Shown: positions 1-8,841 of the stretch, piece by piece
Layout of the letters: every line of letters begins with the position of its first letter
Numbering within the stretch: the stretch's first letter is position 1
NCBI RefSeq assembly: GCF_000172555.1
Contig: NZ_ABOX02000009.1
Span: 62,001-126,000 of the forward strand
Reading direction: 5' to 3'
Source of the DNA: Pedosphaera parvula Ellin514
GTDB taxonomy: Bacteria; Verrucomicrobiota; Verrucomicrobiia; Limisphaerales; Pedosphaeraceae
Length of the DNA stretch: 64,000 nt
The notes under the pieces: generated by a model
The model's database searches: none
Told to the model about the DNA's origin: nothing
Seen by the model: only the letters and a program-made list of their open reading frames with translations
Position numbers and translations under genes: made by a program

Positions 1-246
1 CCGTCGACGCTTTATCTTTACGTTAGCGACGTTGATGCCACGTACAAAAAAGCCATTGAAGCCGGAGGCACCTCCATGATCGCACCGACGAACATGTATT
101 ATGGCGACCGCGTTGCCTGCGTTAGCGATGTGTCCGAGAACGATTGGTGGATTGCCACACGTCTTGAGAATCCGCCGATTGAGGAGATACAGGAACGAGC
201 CACAACTTTCTTGAAAGCAAGGTCTGAAGCCATCGGCCTCTCGTAA
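1..246 (+). CDS. VOC (glyoxalase/PhnB-like) family protein, C-terminal fragment
   Basis: The reading frame is open from the window edge and ends at TAA 244-246, leaving the last 81 residues. The fragment reads SDVDATYKKAIEAGG, then a YYGDR stretch and a VSDVSENDWWIAT strand, the beta-alpha-beta pattern of the second half of a PhnB-type VOC fold. VOC proteins of this kind often bind a metal or small molecule, but the substrate cannot be read here. The start lies outside the window. An internal ATG would not produce a full fold, so this is an edge truncation and not a short gene. Confidence 0.75.
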   Translation, partial: PSTLYLYVSDVDATYKKAIEAGGTSMIAPTNMYYGDRVACVSDVSENDWWIATRLENPPIEEIQERATTFLKARSEAIGLS

Positions 247-314
247 AATTCTCCCCCTTCGCTCAATAACTCCCATCATCCTCCACCACCGCATCGAAGG
301 GACGCGGCCCATCC

Positions 315-938
315 TTAACAAATCAGTTCGTTTATCTCGCGCGAAGCATCCTTTCCTGGAACCAGGGTCATTAACCGGGGTGCAATCTCCGTGATAGGAA
401 GAACAAAATCCACCGCTCCAGTATGAATCGCCGACTTGGGCATGCTAAAATGCAGTGAAGTAGCTTTGTCCTGGGTGATGACTCGGCCTCCATGCGCCTT
501 GATGGCTTGCACTCCTGTCGCGCCATCTGAATCCGAGCCGCTCAGCACTACCCCGATGACCCTTTCCTTGTAAACCTCTGCTGCGGACATAAATAGGGGT
601 TCCGCGGCGGGACGGGTAAAACGGATTTTTTTTCCTTTAAAGAGGTTCAATGTGCCGCTTTCGCAGACTCGAACATGCCAGTCGGGAGGTGCAACGTAGA
701 CCGTGGAACATTGCATGAGGTCACCCTCTGCAGCCCATTTGACGTCCAACAATGAACGCTGGTTTAGAATTTCGGCAAGCTTGCTGGTGAAATGCGGGGA
801 AAGATGCATCACGACGGCGATGGCCGCCGGAAAGTCCTCCGGCAACGAATCAAGAATATGGCTTAATCCGTGAAGGCCGCCTGCGGAGGCAGCTATTGTT
901 ACCACCCACTGCGCCGGTCGTGATTTGAAATTAGACAT
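315..938 (-). CDS. Stand-alone CheB-type protein-glutamate methylesterase domain
   Basis: This 207-residue protein matches the catalytic domain of CheB, which removes methyl groups from chemoreceptor glutamates. The catalytic triad is visible: Ser18 in the A-S-A-G-G turn, His45 in VVMHLSP and Asp138 in GSDSDGATG. The receiver domain of classical CheB is missing, so activity cannot be gated by phosphorylation of the same chain. The ATG at 938 is preferred over an in-frame TTG at 971, which would add an unrelated N-terminus. No CheR or chemoreceptor gene lies nearby, so it is an orphan; related orphans also occur in CheB/CheR fusion sensors. The fold call is firm and the cellular role is open. 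Confidence 0.85.
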   Translation of the reverse strand: MSNFKSRPAQWVVTIAASAGGLHGLSHILDSLPEDFPAAIAVVMHLSPHFTSKLAEILNQRSLLDVKWAAEGDLMQCSTVYVAPPDWHVRVCESGTLNLFKGKKIRFTRPAAEPLFMSAAEVYKERVIGVVLSGSDSDGATGVQAIKAHGGRVITQDKATSLHFSMPKSAIHTGAVDFVLPITEIAPRLMTLVPGKDASREINELIC

Positions 939-1138
939 AATTAAAGTTCGTTCTTCAGGAAAAAACCGCAATTGGGAATTATAACCAGGCTCCGCGACGA
1001 CACGCCTTACGAAGACAAAACCATCTCACAAACTCGCTGTGGCTAAATCACTTTGACTTCGCATCCGATTCCTCCCTAAGCTGCGCTTGCGGAACAGGTC
1101 AATATTTTGATGCCGATGAATCCTCAAGTAAAACTACC

Positions 1139-2245
1139 ATGAACTCGACAAATCCAAATAATTGGAAGGGCCTGCCATTAGCCGAGGTCGATACTCCTTC
1201 ATTGCTCCTGGATGCCGACGCCTTGCAGGCGAATATCGACCGGATGGCCGCCTTCTTCGTCAACCGGCCCAGCGGGTTGCGTCCGCACTTCAAAAGCCAC
1301 AAATGCACAAAGATCGTCCGGTTGCAAATGCAAGCCGGTGCCGTGGGCATTACCTGCGCCAAGCTGGGCGAAGCGGAAGTCTTGGCCGATGCTGGCATTC
1401 GCGAAATCCTCATCGCCAACCAAATCGTCGGTCACGTTAAAATCGCGAGACTCATCCAGTTGGCAAAACGCGCCGCCCCAATCGTCGCCGTGGATTCAGA
1501 GGAAAATGCCCGGATGCTCTCTGCCGCCGCTTCCGCCGCAAATGTGGAAATCCGCGCCCTCGTGGAAGTGGACATCGGTTTGAACCGCTGCGGGGTTAAA
1601 TCTGGCGCACCCGCACTGGCGCTGACGCGATTAATCGCTTCGCTGCCCGGAATCAAATTCGAGGGATTGCAAGGCTACGAAGGACACTTGGTGGACCTGC
1701 CCGACGAAGCTGAACGTGCGGAGAAAACCCGCGCCGCCCTCAAACCACTGGTCGAAACCCGCCGACTCATTGAAAGCTCCGGCATTCCCGTCAACATCGT
1801 TACCGGTGGCAGCACGGGCACCTATACCTTCACGGGCGATTTCCCTGGGGTCGATGAAGTGCAGGCTGGCTCTTATGCCGCCATGGATTGGTATTACTTC
1901 GACATCCGCCCCGAGTTTCGACAGGCCATGTCCATTCTGACCACCGTCATCAGTCGCCCGGCACCGGACATTGCCATTGTCGATGTCGGGCGCAAAGGTG
2001 TTGGCGCGGAATTTGGCCCACCGCGCGTCAAAGACCTGCCCGGTGCATCCATCGCCAGGTTTGGCTCGGAAGAACACGCCTCCATTTCACTGCCGAAAGA
2101 TTGCAATATGAGCGTGGGCGATCACTTGGAATTAATCCCATCCCACGGCTGCACCACGTCAAACCTGTACCGCGAGTTCATCGTTCATCGCCACGGCGTG
2201 GTTGAAGATGTCTGGCCCATTGAAGGCAGCGGTCAGATGCGCTGA
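1139..2245 (+). CDS. D-threonine aldolase / D-serine dehydratase-like PLP enzyme
   Basis: This 368-residue protein has the fold-type III (alanine racemase-like) barrel. Lys52 in the P-H-F-K-S-H-K motif is the expected Schiff-base lysine for pyridoxal phosphate. His336 and Cys338 in S-H-G-C-T-T form the HxC metal pair known from D-threonine aldolase and eukaryotic-type D-serine dehydratase. The family cleaves or dehydrates D-3-hydroxy amino acids in the cytoplasm. The length is normal for the family and the ATG start fits directly before the conserved N-terminus. It stands alone, with no partner gene on its strand, and the exact substrate cannot be told from the sequence. Confidence 0.85.
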   Translation: MNSTNPNNWKGLPLAEVDTPSLLLDADALQANIDRMAAFFVNRPSGLRPHFKSHKCTKIVRLQMQAGAVGITCAKLGEAEVLADAGIREILIANQIVGHVKIARLIQLAKRAAPIVAVDSEENARMLSAAASAANVEIRALVEVDIGLNRCGVKSGAPALALTRLIASLPGIKFEGLQGYEGHLVDLPDEAERAEKTRAALKPLVETRRLIESSGIPVNIVTGGSTGTYTFTGDFPGVDEVQAGSYAAMDWYYFDIRPEFRQAMSILTTVISRPAPDIAIVDVGRKGVGAEFGPPRVKDLPGASIARFGSEEHASISLPKDCNMSVGDHLELIPSHGCTTSNLYREFIVHRHGVVEDVWPIEGSGQMR

Positions 2246-2335
2246 CTTTTTGTATATGGGGCAGGGGAATGAGATGTTCTCTTTAAACTTCCAATAGGAA
2301 TTTCACCAAATCACTCTGATTCAAACTCAATATTC

Positions 2336-2728
2336 TTACTGGTTTGTGCTCGTGCCGTCCGTAGGTTGATTGGTTCCATGCATATGCTCATGCATTGCTT
2401 CGAACCTCTGGTGCATCGGCAGCCGATCCTCCACCAGTTTGCTCACGACTGCTGACACGGCATCCACCTTTTGTGCCGCTGGCGCATTGGTCATCTGCGT
2501 AAGCAGTTGTTCCAGTTCCGCATCCTCCGCCTTTATCTGCTCCGCCATCTGCTCGTGCATCGCTCCCCAACGCCCATGACCCCCGTGATGGCCTGGCCAT
2601 TGATTCGTGCCCGACCATTGATTCGTTCCGCCAGTGCTATCAGGTGGGGGCAACTGGGCGATGGCCGGAATGGAAGTCCCGACCAGCAAGGCACCCACTA
2701 AAAATCCACGTTTTATTAGCTTTTTCAT
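2336..2728 (-). CDS. Small secreted His/Met-rich protein, unknown function
   Basis: This 130-residue protein has a clear signal peptide (MKKLIKRGFLVGALLVG, cleavage near A-I-A-Q). A short W-S/P-G-T-N-Q-W repeat and a GHHGGHGRW stretch follow, then an acidic helix (AEDAELEQLLTQM) and a C-terminal helix with several His and Met residues. The start at 2728 is favoured over the upstream in-frame ATG at 2761 because AAGGAAAGG lies just upstream of it. The helical, His/Met-rich periplasmic layout resembles CpxP/Spy or metal-stress proteins, but no LTxxQ motif is seen, so I leave the function open. Confidence 0.7.
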   Translation of the reverse strand: MKKLIKRGFLVGALLVGTSIPAIAQLPPPDSTGGTNQWSGTNQWPGHHGGHGRWGAMHEQMAEQIKAEDAELEQLLTQMTNAPAAQKVDAVSAVVSKLVEDRLPMHQRFEAMHEHMHGTNQPTDGTSTNQ

Positions 2729-2904
2729 TGTACATCCTTTCCTTCGAAAGCTGTTATTCAAAACTTAAGTGGAAATTTTTCAGCCCGAAAGCGGGGTGTT
2801 TGGCTACCCCCTCAAAACCGGCGACTTCCATTTCATGGGTGAGGATTGACTATAGAGCCCGGCGAGCCGAATGCCGCGAACGCTGCCACCAGAATAACAG
2901 CCTC

Positions 2905-4227
2905 TCATTTTCCCAGCTTTAACAGAACTCCCTGTCCGGCTGTAAGCCAAAGGCCGTTCTGCTGATCGAATGCTGCGAGCGAGCCATCCATACTTGAAAC
3001 CATTCCAATACAGTCCTCCGCATGCTTCAGTTTAAGCGTGAACTTTGCCGATGCTTTCAGGTTGAGATTCACGACCATAATATAGTGCTGTCCATCCTGA
3101 TGTTGAAATTCCCCGATCATCAAGGGAGTGGCACAGTTTGCCGATTCCACCAGACCGCCCGGCAACAATGGTAACCCATCGACCGGCCCTGGCGGACTGA
3201 AAAATACACCGGTGGAATTCAAGCGGCTCATGACTGGCGCGAGTGCAGCCACTTGCCGATTTACTTCCTGCAGGTAAGCCCACGTCAAAGTCTTCTTTCC
3301 CGCATCATCAATCGGAGCGTAATGATAGCCGCGCGAATAATAGGTGTACCACGTGACTCCGCGATAGCCCGCAGCCAATGTCGTGTAGGCTTGGAATGAC
3401 AAATTGGCCGGCGAAGGAATGGGTGTCTGTGGACGTATTTGATTGCCCGAAACGATGTTCAAATAAGGAAGTTGGTGCTCCTGTGCCACCCGCCGGATTT
3501 CAAGCAGGTTGCGATAGTAACTCGCCGCCAGACCCCGATTCTCGAGGTCATTTGAATCCTGCACCATGTAATTGTCATAGCTGATCATTTGCGGTTTAAC
3601 CTCTTTAACGAAACGCTCCAAATATTCGTGGTAGCTGGCAGTGCCTAGCTGAGATGTGTCGGTCGCGCCCAGAGTGGCATAATCAGGAAAGAGATTGATG
3701 TAGGCGAACTTCCCCGGAGCATACTTCTTCACCGCGGCCACCGCCTTGGCCAAAGCCGGAAAATCCATCGCTCCCGGCTCATCCATGATGAAATAACCCA
3801 TCACAGCCCGGCTCGAGCCTGAGGCATCAATCATATGTTTTACCCGCCGTTCGATCTCCTGGTCGGAAAGCTTTTTCCAATCGCACAGGTACTGAAAATT
3901 CGTGAATGCGGTATCGGAAGGGAGCATGATGGCTCCCAAACCAAGTTTCTGGCACAGCTTGAGATCTTTGGGCAGGACGAACCCTGCCATGTTGAAATGA
4001 CATTCGGCCATGCTTTCCAGTCCGCTCGTCGGAGTCTTCGGCGGATTCTCAGTGAGCGATCTGCCCCAACCGTGGTAAGGGTCCCATGGCAGAATGGGAA
4101 AGAAATCCGGCTTGGTAATGTTGCCATATTCCACCTTGGATGCCGATTCTCCCTTCGCGACGGGCATGAGTACAAACGCGATCAGGCAACCAGTGATTCC
4201 AAACAAATGACTCCATCGTAGTCTCAT
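2905..4227 (-). CDS. Secreted glycoside-hydrolase-like TIM-barrel protein
   Basis: This is a 440-residue protein with a signal peptide (hydrophobic stretch ITGCLIAFVLMPVA, residues 11-24). The body alternates strands and helices as in a (beta/alpha)8 barrel: MGYFIMDEPG around residue 145 is a strand ending in an Asp-Glu pair typical of an acid/base carboxylate, and GVTWYTYYSRGYHY lies late in the barrel. The C-terminal 90 residues (GQHYIMVVNLNLKASAKFTLKL) look like the beta-sandwich domain found in beta-galactosidase-like enzymes. I infer cleavage of a glycan outside the cytoplasm. The exact GH family cannot be assigned by eye and the substrate is unknown. Confidence 0.6.
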   Translation of the reverse strand: MRLRWSHLFGITGCLIAFVLMPVAKGESASKVEYGNITKPDFFPILPWDPYHGWGRSLTENPPKTPTSGLESMAECHFNMAGFVLPKDLKLCQKLGLGAIMLPSDTAFTNFQYLCDWKKLSDQEIERRVKHMIDASGSSRAVMGYFIMDEPGAMDFPALAKAVAAVKKYAPGKFAYINLFPDYATLGATDTSQLGTASYHEYLERFVKEVKPQMISYDNYMVQDSNDLENRGLAASYYRNLLEIRRVAQEHQLPYLNIVSGNQIRPQTPIPSPANLSFQAYTTLAAGYRGVTWYTYYSRGYHYAPIDDAGKKTLTWAYLQEVNRQVAALAPVMSRLNSTGVFFSPPGPVDGLPLLPGGLVESANCATPLMIGEFQHQDGQHYIMVVNLNLKASAKFTLKLKHAEDCIGMVSSMDGSLAAFDQQNGLWLTAGQGVLLKLGK

Positions 4228-4420
4228 AAATTTCTTTTGTGGGCCGGGACAAAACCAGCTTTACCTTTTGCTCGCCGATACTGTCAAACGAATTGCCTTG
4301 CTGATGTTCCACCTCATGGCCTTGAAGAGCCGTAAAGGAAGCGACCCTAAGGATTGACACTCTCGAGTTTCACTCGGTGTCTGAAGAATTTACTTTTTGC
4401 CAGGCCTGACTTCGCGTGTA

Positions 4421-5002
4421 TCAAACCTTCCGCTTCCACCACAACATCATTTCCAGTCCCGTTCGATTGGGATAAGAGCGGGGGACCCATTCCTTCAACA
4501 ACTCAAAATGCGGAGAAAACCGGCTCACCAGTTCCTGCCGCGTCGTGCCAAACGGTGGACCGTCCTCATCTGGAATCATGTAATTCACCGCCAAATACTG
4601 GCCCTCCGGCTTAAGCCAGCGGAGCAGGGAATCGACATACTGATCTCGTTGATCCGGATTGATGGCGCAAAAAAGCGTATGCTCGAACAACCAATCAAAG
4701 CGTTTTGCCGGAGTGTCGTGCAAAAAATCTCCCTGAAAAAAATCCGCCTTCAAGCCCGCTGCCGCTGTGCGTTCCTTCGAAAGCCGGATGGCGCTGGGAG
4801 CGAGATCATATCCAGTCACTTCAAACCCGGTTGCCGCCCAGGCACGCACATCATGCCCGGTACCGCAGCCTGGCACGCAAACTGTCCCCTTGGTCAAATC
4901 CGGATTCGCCTTTAGAAAATCCACCAGCCCCGGAGAGGGCGCACCCTTTTCCCAAGGCATGTCCCCAGTTTGATAACGCTTTTCCCATTCCGAAATATTC
5001 AT
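4421..5002 (-). CDS. SAM-dependent methyltransferase, thiopurine/halide methyltransferase-like
   Basis: This 193-residue protein has the TPMT-family N-terminal signature W-E-K-G-A-P-S-P-G-L (about residues 18-27), followed by SAM-binding motif I (V-P-G-C-G-T-G-H-D, about residues 43-51) and the acidic loop GYDLAP. The FDWLFEHTLFCAI segment also fits the family. Members methylate sulfur, halide or selenium-containing small molecules in the cytosol. The ATG at 5002 is preferred over a TTG two codons upstream. It lies 22 bases downstream of the lolD-like gene on the same strand, so it may share its transcript, but no functional link is apparent. Confidence 0.8.
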   Translation of the reverse strand: MNISEWEKRYQTGDMPWEKGAPSPGLVDFLKANPDLTKGTVCVPGCGTGHDVRAWAATGFEVTGYDLAPSAIRLSKERTAAAGLKADFFQGDFLHDTPAKRFDWLFEHTLFCAINPDQRDQYVDSLLRWLKPEGQYLAVNYMIPDEDGPPFGTTRQELVSRFSPHFELLKEWVPRSYPNRTGLEMMLWWKRKV

Positions 5003-5024
5003 GATCAATTAGGTCAACTCAGAC

Positions 5025-5714
5025 TCAATCCTGAATCAATCCATCCGTCAAATGAATCACACGCGGAGCGCGCTTGGCCACTTCGAGATCGTGAGTCGCG
5101 ATGACCAGCGTGGTGTTCGCCTCGGTCCGCAAGTCGCAGAGGAGATTCATGATTTCCTCGCCGGTATGCGAATCCAGATTTCCCGTAGGTTCATCCGCAA
5201 GGATGATTTCCGGGGAGTTAATCAATGCCCTCGCAATCGCGACGCGTTGTTGTTCGCCACCTGAAAGCTCGGTCGGACGATGTTCAACCCGATCTTTCAA
5301 ACCAACCTTCGCCAGCAACTCCCGTCCACGTGCTTCCGCTTTCGCTGCAGTTACACGTCCCATGCGGGCGGGCAGGCAAACATTTTCGAGAGCATCCAAT
5401 TCCGGCAGGAGGTGGTAGGCTTGAAAGATAAAACCCACCTTGGTATTGCGCCACTGCGCCAGCGCGCGATTGGAAACGGCAGCCAGGTTTTTTCCATCAG
5501 TCCAAATCTCTCCCTTGTTGGGCACATCCAACCCGCCAAGCAGATGTAACAATGTGCTTTTCCCCGCACCGGAAGCGCCCCGCAAAGCAACAAAACCACC
5601 CCTCTCTATCTTGACGCTGACCCCTCTCAGCACTTCCAGCGAGCGCTGGCCCATCTCATAGCTTTTGTGCAAATCGCGGGCGTCCAGAATGATTTCAGGC
5701 TCCATATTATTCAT
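5025..5714 (-). CDS. lolD: ABC transporter ATPase, LolD/MacB type
   Basis: This 229-residue ATPase carries Walker A G-A-S-G-A-G-K-S-T, the signature L-S-G-G-E-Q-Q-R and Walker B ILADEPTGNLD, with the GNLD ending typical of the LolD/MacB/FtsE branch. It powers the release of lipoproteins from the inner membrane, working with the LolC/E-type permease directly upstream. The genes overlap by 8 bases (start ATG 5714, permease stop ending at 5707), which implies translational coupling. A second in-frame ATG at 5705 is possible. The symbol follows the adjacent LolC-type permease; an export role for another substrate cannot be excluded. Confidence 0.85.
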   Translation of the reverse strand: MNNMEPEIILDARDLHKSYEMGQRSLEVLRGVSVKIERGGFVALRGASGAGKSTLLHLLGGLDVPNKGEIWTDGKNLAAVSNRALAQWRNTKVGFIFQAYHLLPELDALENVCLPARMGRVTAAKAEARGRELLAKVGLKDRVEHRPTELSGGEQQRVAIARALINSPEIILADEPTGNLDSHTGEEIMNLLCDLRTEANTTLVIATHDLEVAKRAPRVIHLTDGLIQD

Positions 5715-6993
5715 GGCGTAACGCCTCCACAGGTTTCAGCCGACTCGCACTCCACGCAGGGAAAGCTGCTGCCAGCAGACAAATGATAAATGCCCCGCCG
5801 CAGATGATGGCCAGATCCCCCGGCACAATCAACGCTGGCAAATCGCTAAAGCCATAAATGTTGGCAGGGAAGAGTTCCATCCCGGTCAGGTTGCGCATGG
5901 CATGCAGAAACTGGTTGCGGTAATACAAGCCGAGGAATCCCAATCCCAGGCCGCCGAAGACGCCGAAGACGCTTACAACCATGCTTTGACTCATAAATAT
6001 CCACATGATTTGCCGGCTGCTCGCTCCCAGTGCCTTCAGAATTCCGATTTCACGCGTTTTCAAAACCACAAACGTGATGAGCGTGCAGGTGATGCCAAAT
6101 GCGGCCACGATCACGATGAAAAACAGGATGTAAAGCATGACATTCTTTTCCACCAGCACGGCTGCCATCATCGAACTCTCCTGCACCCAGCTGGTCACTT
6201 TATAATTTGAGCCCAGGGATTTCTGGAGCTGGGCACGAACCTTATCAGACTGGGTTGGATCTTTTATCATCACCATCAATCCATGGACGTCTTCGCCCAG
6301 GTCATACATATCCTGTGCATTTTCGAGCGAGGTGACTACCACGGAAAAATTATATTCATAGTAGCCGGTATCGAAAATGCCTGTGATTTCATAATCCTTC
6401 GGTAGGATGAGTTCTTTTTCCCCCCGATCCATCGACTCCTTCATCTTCATCAAATCGCGTGGCAGGAGCACACTCACCGGGTCACCAACCTGCAATCCCA
6501 TCATATTGGCGAAATCCGTGCCCACCAGCATCCCGCGCCCGCTTATATCGAAAGTCCCTTGCTTTATGTTGGTGGCGATCAGGCTTACCGCTTCCTTGGA
6601 ACTTGGATCCACTCCCCGCACGTAAGGAACGTCAATCCGTGGTTCACCTCTGGGCGGTTCGGTTTGAATGTAAACGCGGTTCAGGACAAAGGGGGAGACT
6701 GAAACCACGTTTTGATTGGACTTCACCATGTTCGACACCACGGCGAAATCGTGCAGGACACCTTCCTGTTTAGTCTTCGGATCAATTTCGAAAACCTTGA
6801 GATGAGAATTGAAGCCAAGGATTTTCTCCCGCAATTGGCTATCAAAACCACTCATAACGCTGATTACAATAACCAGCACGGCGACTCCGAGCGTGACACC
6901 CAAAACGGAAATTAGCGTAATAATGGAAACAAAGGTCCGTTTGGGTCGCAAATACCGGAGCGCCAATAATAACTCAAACGGCAAACGCGACAT
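5707..6993 (-). CDS. LolC/LolE-type lipoprotein-release ABC permease
   Basis: This 428-residue protein has the four-segment layout of the FtsX-like LolC/E family: one membrane segment near residues 20-45 (FVSIITLISVLGVTLGVAVL), a periplasmic domain of about 230 residues, and three C-terminal segments (VLYILFFIVIVAAFGITC, MVVSVFGVFGGLGLGFLG and AIICGGAFIICLLAAAF). The N-terminal F-E-L-L-L-A-L-R-Y-L-R is the usual family opening. It would extract outer-membrane lipoproteins together with the overlapping ATPase. Only one permease gene is present, so a homodimer (LolF-like) is more likely than a LolC/LolE heterodimer. Confidence 0.85.
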   Translation of the reverse strand: MSRLPFELLLALRYLRPKRTFVSIITLISVLGVTLGVAVLVIVISVMSGFDSQLREKILGFNSHLKVFEIDPKTKQEGVLHDFAVVSNMVKSNQNVVSVSPFVLNRVYIQTEPPRGEPRIDVPYVRGVDPSSKEAVSLIATNIKQGTFDISGRGMLVGTDFANMMGLQVGDPVSVLLPRDLMKMKESMDRGEKELILPKDYEITGIFDTGYYEYNFSVVVTSLENAQDMYDLGEDVHGLMVMIKDPTQSDKVRAQLQKSLGSNYKVTSWVQESSMMAAVLVEKNVMLYILFFIVIVAAFGITCTLITFVVLKTREIGILKALGASSRQIMWIFMSQSMVVSVFGVFGGLGLGFLGLYYRNQFLHAMRNLTGMELFPANIYGFSDLPALIVPGDLAIICGGAFIICLLAAAFPAWSASRLKPVEALRHE

Positions 6994-7163
6994 GCACTGA
7001 GGCTAATGGTGCGGACGTGAGGTGTCAACGAACAGACAGGTGGGTGACTTCCGACTTTCAGCGGTCACGAACATTCAGCAAAGTTCCTCCGTCGGTTCGA
7101 CGGTTAACCTCTTTGACCTTGCAATTCCAGCGCATTTACTTACGGTCGTTCATAACTCTAATT

Positions 7164-8237
7164 ATGACCCTACGAGCTGGCTTACAAATCGTCAGGTTCC
7201 GCCTGTGGCTTGGTTTGGCATTTTTTTGCTGTGTTGCCACGCTTTCGGCACAAACCAATAGCAACGATGGCAGCAGCAATCCCCGAAACAACCCGGATGC
7301 GGCTGCTTATTCTCAGGATACTCTCCGTTCCTACCTGCAAATACAGGATCAATTGCACAACACCGACCTGGCCATTGAAAAGAACCGCCAGGAGGTCGAA
7401 GCCGCGGCTGCCCGGAACGCGGAAGCGCTGGAAGTCCGCTTAAAGCTTCTGGAAACCACCATGAATTCCCAGCGGCGCGATGAATTGAAGGAGATGCAAC
7501 ACTCAAATCACGTGGTCTTGATTGCTGCGGGAACTTTCATCGTTATTGCATTTGTAGTTTTATTATTTTCTGCCTTCCTGCAATGGAGTGCCGTGAATAG
7601 ACTGGCGGCCGCCACCACTTCCATAACCTCAACTCGTGCCCTGGCTGGAGGGCAGCCAAATCCGATGCTTGGAATGGGTGAAGTCCAGATACTCTCAAAC
7701 GGTTCTGCTGAACATTCCCCGGCTCATTTTTTGGAAGTCCTCGACCGTCTGGAAAAGCGCATAAGTGAAATGGAAACCTCGCTTCATCCTGCCAAAACCC
7801 TGCCGGAAATCCTCCCAATCAATCAGCCAATACCAAATAACAACCTGAAATCTTCCGGCCACATCGCTCAATCAAATGGAACTGCTCCACTGTCCCACGT
7901 ATCCGACCAGACCGCGGAGATTGCCGTGCTTTTGAGCAAGGGCCATACCTTGCTGAAACTGGATCAGGTTGAAGAAGCCCTGGCTTGTTATGACGAGGTG
8001 CTGAGCCTTGACGCCAGGAATACGGAAGCGTTGGTGAAGAAAGGCACGGTTTTGGAAAGGCTTCAAAAACTCGATGAAGCAATCGCCTGTTACGATCAGG
8101 CACTTGAAACCGATGGCAACATGACCATGGCCTATTTGTACAAAGGCGGAGTTTATAATCGGTTGGAGCGCTATACGGAAGCGCTGGAGTGCTATGAAAA
8201 AGCGCTGCAGACGCAGGAGAAGAGCCACGCTGCTTAG
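7164..8237 (+). CDS. TPR-repeat membrane protein
   Basis: A 357-residue protein starting at ATG 7164; the frame stays open upstream to 7017 but those codons precede the hydrophobic signal region and look non-coding. Segment one (WLGLAFFCCVATLSA) is a signal peptide or anchor. A charged helical stretch follows, then a strong membrane segment near residues 114-139 (VVLIAAGTFIVIAFVVLLFSAF). The C-terminal 100 residues hold three tetratricopeptide repeats with the A-L-x-C-Y-D/E-x-A/V-L core. TPRs bind partner proteins. It is divergent from the lolC-like gene. No specific function can be assigned. Confidence 0.75.
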   Translation: MTLRAGLQIVRFRLWLGLAFFCCVATLSAQTNSNDGSSNPRNNPDAAAYSQDTLRSYLQIQDQLHNTDLAIEKNRQEVEAAAARNAEALEVRLKLLETTMNSQRRDELKEMQHSNHVVLIAAGTFIVIAFVVLLFSAFLQWSAVNRLAAATTSITSTRALAGGQPNPMLGMGEVQILSNGSAEHSPAHFLEVLDRLEKRISEMETSLHPAKTLPEILPINQPIPNNNLKSSGHIAQSNGTAPLSHVSDQTAEIAVLLSKGHTLLKLDQVEEALACYDEVLSLDARNTEALVKKGTVLERLQKLDEAIACYDQALETDGNMTMAYLYKGGVYNRLERYTEALECYEKALQTQEKSHAA

Positions 8238-8271
8238 AACCAAAAGGCTTGATATTCTGACTGCGCTTGAA

Positions 8272-8772
8272 TCAATGCGCAACTTGAGGAGGAGCAGACT
8301 TGTCCCCCCATAAAAATGACTTTTGCTCGTCCAACATTTTGTCGCCATCCCAAATTGTCACGTGCCACGCTGTGACTTCGCCAAAGCTGCGATAGGTCTC
8401 TCCGGAAAGATCGAGATTGGACCAATGACTAAGCCAGTAGCGCTCAGGGATGATTTTCTCCAGGGTGAGCTCTTTCGGAAGCTTACCTTGGGCTACCCCG
8501 CGCAGCTCCACGCGAAGTTTTAACTGGTCCGACTTCGGGACCCTGGCCTTCCACTGGATATTGTAGCGTACCCCCGAGCGCCTTAACGGGTGACGACGTA
8601 AGTCTGCCTGATAGGCATCACGATCATAGAGGCTAGGGCTTAAGGATGCTTTTCCATGCTCGTCTAAAAATTGGGGAAGTACCTTTATGATGCTGCCAGA
8701 AGCGGCCTGGATTGCCGGAGCAAGCAGCAGGCAGCACGAAAACAAAAGGCCGGTCACAAAGCAGCGCATCAT
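8272..8772 (-). CDS. Small secreted protein, unknown function
   Basis: This 166-residue protein begins with a signal peptide (MMRCFVTGLLFSCCLLLAPA, cleavage near I-Q-A-A). The rest alternates short strands, with QWKARVPKSDQLKLRVELRG and WHVTIWDGDKMLDEQKSFLW suggesting a beta-sandwich. Two ATG codons (8772 and 8769) are possible; the TTG at 8778 is less likely. It is the last gene of the minus-strand envelope cluster, 69 bases downstream of the AsmA-like gene. I recognise no family. Confidence 0.65.
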   Translation of the reverse strand: MMRCFVTGLLFSCCLLLAPAIQAASGSIIKVLPQFLDEHGKASLSPSLYDRDAYQADLRRHPLRRSGVRYNIQWKARVPKSDQLKLRVELRGVAQGKLPKELTLEKIIPERYWLSHWSNLDLSGETYRSFGEVTAWHVTIWDGDKMLDEQKSFLWGDKSAPPQVAH

Positions 8773-8841
8773 GACCAAAGCCTAACCCGTGGAAGGCTTC
8801 AAACTCAATAGCGTTTCCGAACCAATTCCCAGCCAGCCCGA

